Of a DNA stretch of 64,000 bases, positions 54,159-64,000 are shown piece by piece. Each line of letters starts with the position of its first letter. Position 1 is the stretch's first letter. A program made the translations under genes and the position numbers. Below the pieces are notes generated by a model. That model was not told where the DNA came from, made no database searches, and worked only from the letters and a program-made list of their open reading frames with translations. This stretch comes from Rhyacichthys aspro (lineage: Eukaryota; Chordata; Actinopteri; Gobiiformes; Rhyacichthyidae), in assembly GCA_036850595.1 (NCBI GenBank), contig CM072161.1:14465812-14529811 (forward strand), read 5' to 3'.

Positions 54159-57100
54159 CTATCGCTCTGTTGGATCCCTGGAGAAGAAGCAGCTGTCACC
54201 GGTGTCATCTGGGAGCTTTGGGATACTGGCTGCAGTTCTAGTTGGGATAGGAGGAGGAAGGGTTGGGAAAACTGAAGGAGTGGAGGATAACCAGTCTGGC
54301 TCTGAGTCAAAAACAGAACGGGAAGGTTCAGTCTGCAAGCTGGAAGGGAAGACAGGAGCTTGCGGTGGCAACTTGGTCGATTGGGAAAATTTTGAATCAT
54401 CGTCAAACGTGACCCACTGCTTGTTTGGTTTTCCGGCTGGAGGAGGCGGCTGATATGTGGGTGCAAGGGCCGGTGGGATAGAGGAAGAAGGGGCCAGAGG
54501 CAAAGCTGGGGCAAGAGGTGTAGGATCAAGTGAAAACAGTGGAGCAGGAGTTGGATTTAGTGGGGGTCCGAAAAGAGACACAGACTTCTGTAGCTGGGAA
54601 GGAGGTGCTCTGGGGGCTGGTGCAGGAGTAGGGATAAGAGGCTGGGTGAGAGCAGACATTGTCCTCTGAAGGTTAGCCGGACGCTGGACGCTAAAGTCCG
54701 GTGTGACTGAGCGGCGTTGTTCATGCTGCTGAACTACAGGGCTAGTGAAGGGGTTGGTACTACTTGGACGCGCAGGAAGAGGCTCAGTCGGGAAGGGCCC
54801 AGGAGAGGCACGCAGCGTCTCCTGTGAGCGGCTCCGAGCAGGGACCGGAGGAGGAGGAGGCAGTAAGGACGAGGTGAACGGTGACGGAGTAGATAGAGAC
54901 GATGAAGAGGAGGAGGACTCCAGTCCCTGCAGGTCGCTCAAAGTGGCTGACTGGAGTGAGAAGGATGAAGGGAGAGTGCTGGAGGAAAAAGGAGACATGG
55001 GAATCTGTGGAGGAGATCGCAGTGAGGAGCCTCTAGTCAAGGACTGGGTATCTTGCCACTTGGACAAGGATGAGGAGGAAAGGAAGTCGGATGTGAGAGT
55101 GTCGAAGGGGTCAGGCTTCCATTGTGCTTCTCTTTGGATTCCATTTAGTCCATTGGTCTAAATAGGGGAAAAACACAAATAATAACCTGTCACAACAAAT
55201 GCTTGAACAACATTATACAGACGGATTCTTGGCTAAAAAGGTAACAATACCCAATGGAGATTATGGTGAATTAAGTAACAAAAATCTTCCTGAAAAGTTT
55301 AAGTGTTATAGAATATCCAAGTTTATAGCCATCTTTTGCTGTGCAACATTCATGGGCAGTAAAAGCTAAATACTGTTTAAAATTGAACTTCTACAAATTT
55401 TAACTTAGATGTTTTTTAGTTTTGTTGTGAATATCTATTTTAAGAATGTCTATAGAATGTATATCTTTAATTACAAAACCCATGCTTTAAAATCTCCAAA
55501 GGGTATCTTCTATGGATGTATCATATTATTATACAATCACTAATGCTAATAGTACAAATGAGCAAAATTATAACAATCACGTATACCATCAAATTAAATT
55601 AATGGAGTCATTGCATATGTGCTCACAGCTGACAGTGAGCAGATATGAAAGGACCAATGTGGAAATGGCTAAACAATACCAACATCAACATTTTCTGTCT
55701 GTTATGATGTGATATGTTGTTTCAGTTAAAGTATAACACATTTTGTGCATAACACAAAATAATGCAAGGCCTTGTAGTGAATTAAATATCCAGGTTAAAT
55801 TAAGGAGAAGATGAAAAAGACAGGAAATCCATTCAAAAATGAAAAGAGAGGAATGAGAGGTAATAACATCGGACCAGAGGGCTGTTGTTCTATGGAGGAT
55901 GAGACAAAGAAGTGGTTTAATATCAAGTACCTGTCACCCTGAGGGCTTCTCCGGCTGGTGAGAAGGAGACAAATGTTTTAGAAAGACAAAAGGAGGAAGA
56001 AAGGCATACTAAGAAAAAGAATCAGCAAATTAAGAGGCTGTTGTTCTCATTGGTCACAGTCACGGCCCCACAAAACACATTAGTTTAAATAAGCAGAGGT
56101 TCAGCTATGACAAAACATTATGCATAATGCATTATGCTGATCTAATAATATTAAACATTTGTTTAAATTACTTAATACTCGAGACATTCAACAAGTAGAA
56201 ATGCTTTTTCAGAACTGAATATTCATAATTATAACTCTGTCCATGTTGATATTGTGTGTTTTTGTTGTTGTTTTTAAATAAGAAATGGCACACACCTGTG
56301 AAGCTGGGGCAGAGTCCGACTTGACAGCGTCCGGTGGTAGAGCATGTTGTGAGCGAGACCGTGGTGGAGGTTTAGGAGAAGCAAGAGACTGAGGGGGTCC
56401 CAGCGGGGCAGTGGCTGCAGGCGGAGCAGCTTGTTGAGGCTGCAGTGGAGCTGGAAGTGAGGGCTGCATCGGTGGAGGAAGCTGGGGCTGGGCAGCAGGT
56501 GCACTGGGCTGGGGCTGAATGGGAGGTGGCATTGTGGACCCAGCCTGAGGTCTCACTGGAGGAGCAGGACCTGAAGGAGGTGCTCCAGAGGGAGGTGGAG
56601 CAGCTAGAGGGGGACCTGGGAGGGGAATGAATCTGTCAGTTTATACAGAAATCAAAAGCTCTTTTACACTTCCATTTGTTGAGGGATATTTCTCTTTTAA
56701 CAATCCTTCATAAGTAAAATCACTGTTTGAGTGAACTACCTTGCTTGTTACTGGAGAAAAGAAAAGGAGCTTGACAATATAGGGATTTCTTATAACATCT
56801 TTTATTTGATATTAGACGTCCCCTAATCACTTAGAAGTTACAACTTGAGTTTCCCTGCTCAGGGTCTAGATTTATTTTAAAAAAAGCTGGTTTTAAGAAG
56901 GAATCAATTAATTGTATTTCTACTGTCTTCTTTGCCGTTTTTTCATTTTTATGCAAACAGACCAAAGATCTTTATTGATGTTTCAAATTACCTCTGAGGA
57001 AATGTTTTCTTACCTGGAGGGAGATCAGGGGCTTTGGCCTGGGAAGTTGGCACTGGCCGTGGTGCTCCAGGATGGGTGTCTGGAATGGGCCGTGGAGCCC

Positions 57101-60100
57101 CGGGATGAACCTCAGGGATAGGCCTGGGAGCTCCTGGATGAGAAGGAGGGGGTGGACGGGACTGTGGAGGCATACTGATCACCCCAGCCCGAGGAGGAAT
57201 ATTCTGGACAAACAGAAGCAGGCAGGGAGCAGATTTATTTGACTTGTCTAGCTAACATTGTATGAGTAATGTAAATATGATAACTCAAACTTACAGGTCT
57301 GGAAGGCCCAGGTGCTCCTGCTGCTGCCTGACCTCTTCCTGCAAGATTTATAAAACCAAGACGCTATAATAAATGTGTATTCTGTATGTAATGCTCCTTC
57401 TTAGACTAGAGTGCCAAGAAAGTGAATCAAAGTAAAATAAAGCAGGACTGAAGAATACCTTTAACATAACACAGAAGTTGGATATACGCCTAGAAGCATA
57501 ACAGACACATTTTGGCAGACTTTATTATTAATAATGACCCAGCAATTCCTGGGTTGCTAAGGGTCTGTTCTATGAAATCCTAGTGAGGAGTTTAGCACAC
57601 AGCTTCAAACACACATTTTTACTCTGAGCCTGAAAACATGTTCCCACGCACATTAGAAGTCAACTTCTGAGTAATTCTTCACTGTACAGTCGCCAAAAGT
57701 AAGTCAGGCCTGCTCACCTCACACACCTTTACTGTGACAAGTGGGATATGGCTAACCACGCACACCATACAGATAGCTCAGGTGAAAACAGGCCACAATA
57801 GGCTACACCTCCAAACCTTGTCTACCTCGGGACAGGCTTATTTAGTGTCATAACAAGGGATTACAGGAGACAGAATGATAATCTGCCCCCTTTAACTTCC
57901 ATAGAAGAAAAAAGAAAAGCAGAGACAAACACACTCAATCATGGGAATAATACAAAGCAGCGCCACAGCTTCTTGGACATTACTACTGCATTGACAGCAT
58001 GCTGTGACCACTCACCTGCTGCAGCATCACTGCGAGAAAGAGCAGGGCTTTTTGCTCCTTTGCAGCACAAAGGAAACCAAACCAAGTTATTATTTTACAC
58101 AATGTACTATTAAAGCATCAAGAAGTCTAAATGACAAGACTAGAGGGAGAAATGCTCTGAGGCTTGAATGTCCTCTTGAAGGGGATTTCCCCACTAATCA
58201 TAGCGGATTACTAAACTCAAGGTGACTTAACAACAAGGATTTTACTTACATTCTAACTAATTAAATAAAACAACAGAATTTCAAAATTAATGTGATGAGT
58301 ACCAACCTACCTCGTTCCTTAAAAATTCAATGAAAATACCCTTTGCTTTGTCATTAAACTCACGTAACAATTGTTACTTTACAGAAATGTGTAAATTACA
58401 AATATACAGTACACACCCTAAATAAAAGCCACAGTCCATCATCAATGCCAAAAATAACATTGATGCACATTAATCGACTACTGAATTCAGGTGACCCTTG
58501 AGCAGTTACCTTCACTGCCACTGCTAGCAAGTAGCGGGCTCACACATACGCCCCAGTCTTAAAGTCAAACAGGGGAAACAATTTTAAGCTCAAGCTCAAA
58601 TAGTGCAACAATAAATATTAATATTTAATTAATCATTAGCCTAATTAATAAAATCCTCAGAACTATAAACCTTCACTACATAAACGTTAAGCACTTTTAT
58701 CATGGTAGATGTGTACAGCTTACTACATAAATATACACTACACACTAATCTGTTCTTAAATCCAGCTTAAGTAAGTAACAAACTTAAGTACTATTCAAGT
58801 AACTATTCAGGAGTATGATTCAGCATTATAGATAGTCTCTTTGTTATCAGATTCAGTTTGGTGACTAGTCACAATGATTACAGTTGAGAATGTCTTACTG
58901 AGAAACCATAAAAGTAATTCATATTGTTTAGCTTAGAGATACATCCTAACTACTGACAAATGCAAACATCATTTGACTATGCAAAGTGTACAGCTTCAAC
59001 AATGCTAGCATTCAAGCATCTATTTCAGAGGCAACTCTTTACCTGTAGAGTCCCTTCTAACAGGCAGAGGGCTCGCCCCTCCTTCAGAGGAACAAAAAAG
59101 TCATTGGTGATATTGTAACAGTGATAAACTGCAGTCTGATAAAGCATGTCATAGCCTGTATAATTGTCTCTTTATAGACCGAAGGGGTTCTCATGTTTGT
59201 AATTGTACCTGAAGGTGGAGGCGGACGCTGGGGAGGTGCTGGTCGAGCAGGAGGAGCATGAGGGCGAGGTGGAGGTGGGCGTTTTGGCTCAATACCATGT
59301 GATGTGGGGGCACCAGGTTGGAAGTCAACAGGAGGCCCTGTAATGCAACACAAATGCAAGTTACAGCAAAAAAAAACCAACAAAAAAACCCAATTAATTC
59401 TTGAACTTATAATAAAGTCAATATGAACCCACTGCAACCACTGATACAAGAAAGAACATATCTTAAAACACACCACAAAAGTTAACTCACTACACAGTAC
59501 TGTTTACCTGACATTCGCCTGCGTATTGAAGGACTTAAATCTGCTTCCATGCATTACAAACAGAACATAATTGCAGTTTTTATTCTGGTAAATATAATGT
59601 GAAGTTAGACTTATAGCAGCCTAATTATTGCTGTGAAGCTACAAGTGCACAAGTTAAAATATAGAACATATAGAAATGATCCAAGTTAATATTCTGAAGG
59701 AATTGTAAGAATGTTCTAGCTTAACAAACATACAATAAACCAATGAAATGTTCGATTTAATTTCATTGTGTTTTGAATGTGATACTGTTTCTACTTTAAA
59801 AGAACTATAGTACACTGACCAGTGATCACACAAACACTAAAATGTCCAATGTCCTTTCAGACATTGAGCATATGAGCCACTAAGATCAACCACTGACTGA
59901 AGTTAAGAGTGATAACTGTTCAGATAATACACAACAAGCATAAAGTCATCCAAAAACACACCACAAGCCCTCTAATACTAAAGAGGCAATAAATCCTCAC
60001 ACAGTTTACCTGACATTCGCCTGGGTACTGAATGACTTACATCTGTTTTCATGATTTACAAACACAATGAATTACAATTCATATTCCAGCAAATAGCTTT

Positions 60101-63100
60101 GTATGTTTTACCTGTAGTAGTCAATTTACAGAATAAAAAAGCCACAAAGACATGTCATTATCATGCTACAAGGTGCCATGTTAATCAGAAAGTGTTAGCT
60201 AAAAAATATACAATCAACATGTTATGTTATAAATAGAATTTTACTGTGTTTTGAAGGTAAAACGGATTCCCTTTTAGTAAAAAAAATGAGCAAGCATGTT
60301 TATACCACTGTCCACCTTCAGTGTAATAAACTGCTGTATGAAGTAAAAAAAAGGATTAAAAGATTTCAATGTATTTCAACTGTAGTGGCATTTAACAGTA
60401 GATACAAATAACCACACATTGCTGTTTACCTGACAGTCTCCTGGCTGTCGATGGATTCACATCAGCATTCATGCATTAACACAACAAAATTACAATTTAT
60501 ATTCCAGTTTAGTGAGGGTATAGCATGTATGATATCAGATTACTTTACTGCTGAAAAGCCACTAATACACAAATCAGAAACTAGGCATAATCAATAGAAT
60601 AACAATAATAAAAATGTGCACAATGTATGAACAAATATACCCTACTGCGATGAATTCCTTTGTTTCTCTAGCACTTATGTTTATGTAATCTACAGCTGAC
60701 AAAATAATAATAATAATCACCCACACATTTTCTACAAGCTTTGTAATACCAAAGAAAGGTCAGTTTACCTGACAATCTCCTGGGTATTGATGGACTTAAA
60801 TCTGCTTCCATGCAAACAGAACAATTTTTTTATTGTACAATTTGGTTATACCGATAGCAGCCTAGTTCTATTAATGTATTTACCTTGTGTAGGTCTCGAG
60901 GGTTGCGCACCACGACTGGGCCGGCTCGGGGGAGGGGGCTCTCCTTGGGTCGGAGAGTGACAGGGACTATTGCGAGGCGAGGGGAGAGGGGAGGATCCAG
61001 GACCGATGCCTGCTCCAGGCTGCAAGTGCTGGGGAAGAATCTCCTCCACTTCCTCGTCCACATCACCTGGTAGACACATTCATAGCTCTGACAACTCTGG
61101 GATTTACAAAAAGAAAAAATATAAAAGCTTTGTCGTAACTTCTCACCTTCCATGTCGTAATCATCGTCACCCATGTCTGTGTCTTCTGCGAGCAGAGTGG
61201 AGCTGGCAGAGGTGGGAATACTACCACAGATCCTCTCTACACTCATTTCCTCCTCAAGACTCTTAATCCAACCTGGACTCTTCAGGCGAATATCAATTAC
61301 TTTACCCATAACCTATAGTTTCAACAGGAGACGAAGAATGAGGAGCAGGAGCTGGATAACATACATGCACATCAAAGAATGAATACAAGTAGAAAATATT
61401 TACAGTGGAAGCACTGAGAGAAAGGGCAGCAAGTGCAGAGTAACCTTCCAGAAAAGTCACCCACATCTTCTCCTCCACAAATCTAAAAGGACAAGAAAGA
61501 CAATGTCAGTGATTACTGTTTGCATGAAGGATGTGTCTCTGATACAGAAATTCAGACTCACCTAATCAGGATGACCTCTCCAAAATGAGCAAACTTGTCC
61601 AGCAACTCATCAATGAGTGCGTCATCAAAGTAGTCATCTGGGCCAGAGGTGCAGAGCGACACAAGGATGGTGCCGTCTGGAGGGCCTTGTAGAGCAATGA
61701 CGTCTTTATAAACCTGGTGTCTTGCCTCTGGATCCACCTCAAGGATATCCACATCTATTACTGCAACTACAGGCCTAGAAGCATGTAAGCATGTGCAAAG
61801 GTTGGGCACAGAGGTGTGGTTTTGAGGTCAGACTTGATGAGTCAGTTTCGTATGAGCTGAGTCTTAAATATCATCTATTGTATACCTTGTAACAAAGTTA
61901 CCTATGATCTGAGGTCTTAAGCTCTGCTCTGCCATAATACTTGAGAGTCCCAGGGCTCCAGGGGTGATCCGGATCGTCTTCGCACTCGCCAGAGACAGAG
62001 GCTGCTCCAACTACATTCATTTCCTCAGCTGCAAAAAAATAGTTTTAAGCCAAAACACCAGCAAAAGCTTTTCGGTCTAACCTGCTTTATTATTCAAGTA
62101 TATAATCCAATGTATGTGACAAAATGATGAAGTATCACACCTGTCTACTTTCTCACCTGTTTGGTCAAAGTTCCACTTTCTCCTCTTCCACAGAATGCGG
62201 TCAGTCCAGGCTGGTGTGCGACACTTCTCACTGGTGTCATAGTCCTCTGAGAAGAGGTCGTACTTATAGGTGGGGGCAAAATCTAAGTTGCCCTCAATAA
62301 ACTCTCTGAATATCTGTAAGTTTTACAAGACACGTGTCACTAACTGCTTGTCTCCCTACATCAACAAGACTACAAATAAGCTTCCATGCCAATTTTTAAG
62401 AAACTTTGCATAAAACATACCAGACCAGCATTCTTCTGTTCAACCAGTTGGTCCCCAGCAGTCAAAGAATCCCAGTTCTGCTGTCTGATTAGCTCTTTTA
62501 CTTCCTCATTGGGAATGTTGATGCGATAGTTGAAGTCTCCACACCAGAAGACATAGTCATGTGAATCCAGCAGCCGGCCCTAGTGACAACATATACTTGT
62601 TTAATCTGTACTCAGGCAACACAGTGAGTTTATTTGTTTATTCAAATGTATTTGTTTATTACCATTGGGAAGCTTAGTCTGCGTGTAATTTCATTGTAGT
62701 CATCGTTTCTTTCTTTAACCTGTGACTGTCCAGCAGCAAAATGGGAACAGACGAAGCAGATGCTGGTCGTGTGAAAGAGCAGGCGGATGGCTACACCACC
62801 TTTATTACCTGTAGCCCCGCCCATTCCTGTTTTTACTGTATCTACAGCAACATCCCTAGAAAAGAGCATTAATTTATGAATGCCACTTATAAATGTATTA
62901 TCCATTTATCCAGAGTCTAATGAGAAAATACCAAAACTTAGTGAAGTGAGCATGTATTGTTCGCACCTGATAAACGGTGCATGCTGTGGGCGGATGAATA
63001 CAAACAGACACACTCCAACCAGCTGCTCTGAGGCAAGCAGCACATACTTATGGTCCCGAGAGATATTTTTTTGTAGCTCTGCGGCCCAGAGTTTCTGATT

Positions 63101-63812
63101 AGTAGTGCTGAAGATGGAACAGAGAGGCAGTAGAAAATTAGCACCAGCTACTAAGACACAATCACAACACATTAAGGTGAATTATTTTCTGAGTTTTTAT
63201 GTTTATATTAAGAAATGTATACAGTCTCCTTTGTTCTAAGACAAACTAAAATAAATATAACCCTGATCTGACCACTATTACTAAATGGCAGCTGAGAAAA
63301 AGGAAAAAGTGTTTTGTCCAGCTCATGGAAAGGTATGTCTTAAGCTCTTGGGGATTACACAGACAGGTCAGTTATCTCAGAGGAATTTAGCGCACACACA
63401 TACCTGGCACTGACAATGTTTCCAGCATTCAGTTCAACCATTTCCTCAAAGCCAATAGCAAAAATATCTATGGGGTTAGCCTTGCTGTCTGTAAATCAAT
63501 TAATACTTTTGTTAGTTGACATCCTTTGACTTCAAAATATTTGCATTATAGTACAAACTCATAATTTATAGCACATAACTTTTGCTGCATTGTAGAAAAT
63601 ACAGATAAATCATGACATACCCTGGAACTCAGGATGTCCTGCCTTCAGTGGAGCATCCAAAAGCCAATCGTTGAGTGTCTGGTTGCGAAAGGCAATGCTA
63701 CGAAACTGTTTGCCCCCGTTTACATTCCATGTCCCAACACACACACGGATCTGCTTTGGCCTTGTGTACTTCTGGTAGCTCTGGCACATTCCCAGCAAAA
63801 CTCTAGGGGAGG
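54159..63812 (-). CDS. synj1: Synaptojanin 1, C-terminal part (5-phosphatase onward), partial
   Basis: Exons in transcript order: 63621-63812 (5' edge uncertain), 63404-63488, 62967-63107, 62663-62855, 62421-62579, 62157-62313, 61902-62028, 61562-61774, 61404-61482, 61147-61312, 60884-61066, mini-exons (listed separately), 59209-59337, 59043-59081, 58016-58057, 57295-57338, 57014-57203, 56296-56615 and 54159-55157. The N-terminal SAC domain lies beyond the right edge. The inositol 5-phosphatase domain is intact: GTWNVNGGK, DYVFWCGDFNYRI, CRTPAWTDRILW, TSDHRPVV. An RRM-like segment follows (FDDALIDELLDKFAHFGEVI), then a proline-rich region. The last exon has an AP-2 type DPF, an Eps15-type NPF and ends DPTER. 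Family role: removes PI(4,5)P2 from endocytic vesicles at synapses so clathrin coats are shed. Confidence 0.95.
55931..55954 (-). CDS. synj1: Candidate alternative 24-nt synj1 exon with in-frame stop
   Basis: On the minus strand a long pyrimidine tract ending tctcaccag precedes 24 bases, followed by the donor GTACTT. The upstream exon (56296-56615) ends in phase 0, so this exon would read P-E-K-P-S-G and then TGA. Including it removes the whole last exon with its DPF and NPF motifs; skipping it gives the long tail. Mammalian SYNJ1 is known to make 145- and 170-kDa forms that differ in this way. The match in position and logic is inference. Confidence 0.6.
57014..57203 (-). CDS. synj1: synj1 exon with three 11-residue Pro repeats
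   Basis: Within this proline-rich exon three tandem copies read HPGAPRPIPEV, HPGAPRPIPDT and HPGAPRPVPTS. Each carries an A-P-R-P-x-P core of the kind that binds SH3 domains. The DNA copies are similar too, so the array probably grew by local duplication. The exon begins NIPPRAGVIS, matching the human TIPPRAGVIS segment. Confidence 0.85.
58016..58057 (-). CDS. synj1: synj1 42-nt frame-neutral exon
   Basis: The exon is bounded by aaag and GTGAGT, phase 1 at both ends. It reads G-A-K-S-P-A-L-S-R-S-D-A-A-A-G across the junctions and corresponds to the human APKSPGTTRKDNIG segment. It can be skipped without a frame change. Confidence 0.7.
59043..59081 (-). CDS. synj1: synj1 39-nt frame-neutral exon
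   Basis: The exon is bounded by gaag and GTAAAG, phase 1 at both ends. It reads G-G-A-S-P-L-P-V-R-R-D-S-T-G across the junctions and resembles the human GAPPSPGVARREM segment. It shares the S-P-x-x-R-R theme with the tandem exons upstream. Confidence 0.7.
59508..59540 (-). CDS. synj1: synj1 tandem mini-exon, copy 4
   Basis: A 33-nt exon with acceptor ...aagcag and donor GTAAAC, phase 1 in and out. It reads D-L-S-P-S-I-R-R-R-M-S-G across the junctions. It is closest in sequence to copies 1 and 3. Splice signals are intact. Confidence 0.7.
60010..60042 (-). CDS. synj1: synj1 tandem mini-exon, copy 3
   Basis: A 33-nt exon with acceptor ...aaacag and donor GTAAAC, phase 1 in and out. It reads D-V-S-H-S-V-P-R-R-M-S-G across the junctions. 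The S-P of the other copies is S-H here, but R-R-x-S is kept. Confidence 0.65.
60430..60462 (-). pseudogene. synj1: synj1 tandem mini-exon, copy 2, acceptor lost
   Basis: 33 bases homologous to the neighbouring mini-exons, with an intact GTAAAC donor and open frame (D-V-N-P-S-T-A-R-R-L-S-G). The bases before it are ...tgctg where the other copies have ...(a/g)cag, so the acceptor AG is missing. Probably a dead copy, unless an unusual acceptor is used. Confidence 0.6.
60769..60801 (-). CDS. synj1: synj1 tandem mini-exon, copy 1
   Basis: A 33-nt exon with acceptor ...aagcag and donor GTAAAC, phase 1 in and out. It reads D-L-S-P-S-I-P-R-R-L-S-G across the junctions. It is the first of the array after the exon at 60884-61066 and has good splice signals. 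Confidence 0.7.
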
Positions 63813-64000
63813 CTATGGAACAGAGGAAAGTGTTATACCGCTAATTGGTGAAGTAATGAAACTGTGTGAAGAGTAGGGAACTATAGGGCAAGGAACTAGA
63901 ATAATAGTATAAAACAGTAAATGCAATGGGGTGTCACCTAGTATACAAAGAGTACATAAAAAGAGGATCATACAAATGTATACACAGGAAAAAATATAGA

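Larger units (their letters stand above)
59508..60862 (-). repeat. synj1: Tandem array of intron-plus-mini-exon duplications
   Basis: The four mini-exons recur at spacings of about 500, 420 and 340 bp. Flanking intron pieces recur too: on the plus-strand right side cttccatgcatta...aacagaac, tttatattcca and tagcagcc or aaagccac, and on the left acaccaca...acagtttacc. So whole exon-bearing segments of roughly 0.4 kb were duplicated in tandem and have since diverged. Confidence 0.75.

Noticed and set aside
54202..55161. Plus-strand open frames of 70-138 codons
   Set aside because: Antisense to the Ser/Pro-rich last exon of synj1, with biased composition and no splice structure.
59508..60801. 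Idea that the synj1 mini-exon array is a CRISPR-like or satellite repeat
   Set aside because: Only the 33-nt segments and short intron pieces are conserved, with splice signals and frame, which fits exon duplication in a eukaryotic gene.

Overview
The window is vertebrate, almost certainly teleost, genomic DNA. Its genes have many short exons, GT-AG introns of about 80-500 bp, long 3' UTRs and proteins close to human orthologues. Seven of the eight genes recognised belong to the block found on human 21q22.11: sod1, scaf4, hunk, mis18a, eva1c, cfap298 and synj1. The eighth, haus1, lies on chromosome 18 in human. I rebuilt exon structures by hand from splice sites, reading phase and family similarity. 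All genes except synj1 are complete.

Layout. Positions 1-6420 hold no gene I can see. Positions 6421-8976 are a repeat block: a G/C homopolymer stretch, hairpin-bearing modules and two head-to-tail copies of a ~910-bp non-coding unit joined by (TTA)n. After 2 kb of plain DNA come sod1 (minus, 5 exons, 154 aa), scaf4 (minus, 19 exons, 1157 aa), hunk (plus, 9 exons, 685 aa), about 5 kb without genes carrying a (TAA)n microsatellite, mis18a (minus, 5 exons, 192 aa), haus1 (plus, 9 exons, 273 aa, head to head with mis18a), eva1c (plus, 8 exons, 420 aa), cfap298 (minus, 7 exons, 290 aa, tail to tail with eva1c) and the 3' two thirds of synj1 (minus, running off the right edge).

The genes do unrelated jobs: superoxide removal, RNA polymerase II termination control, an AMPK-like kinase, centromere licensing, spindle augmin, a lectin-type membrane receptor, a ciliary assembly factor and a synaptic phosphoinositide phosphatase. 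They sit together through conserved synteny, not as an operon. The one functional pairing is the divergent mis18a/haus1 pair, both mitotic, about 0.6 kb between start codons.

The most interesting structure is in the proline-rich part of synj1. Four tandem ~33-nt exon copies lie on repeated intron sequence. Each is frame-neutral and each delivers an R-R-x-S motif; one has lost its acceptor AG. Two further symmetric mini-exons follow. Downstream, a 24-nt exon with an in-frame TGA sits exactly where the short (145 kDa-type) and long (170 kDa-type) synaptojanin 1 tails would diverge.
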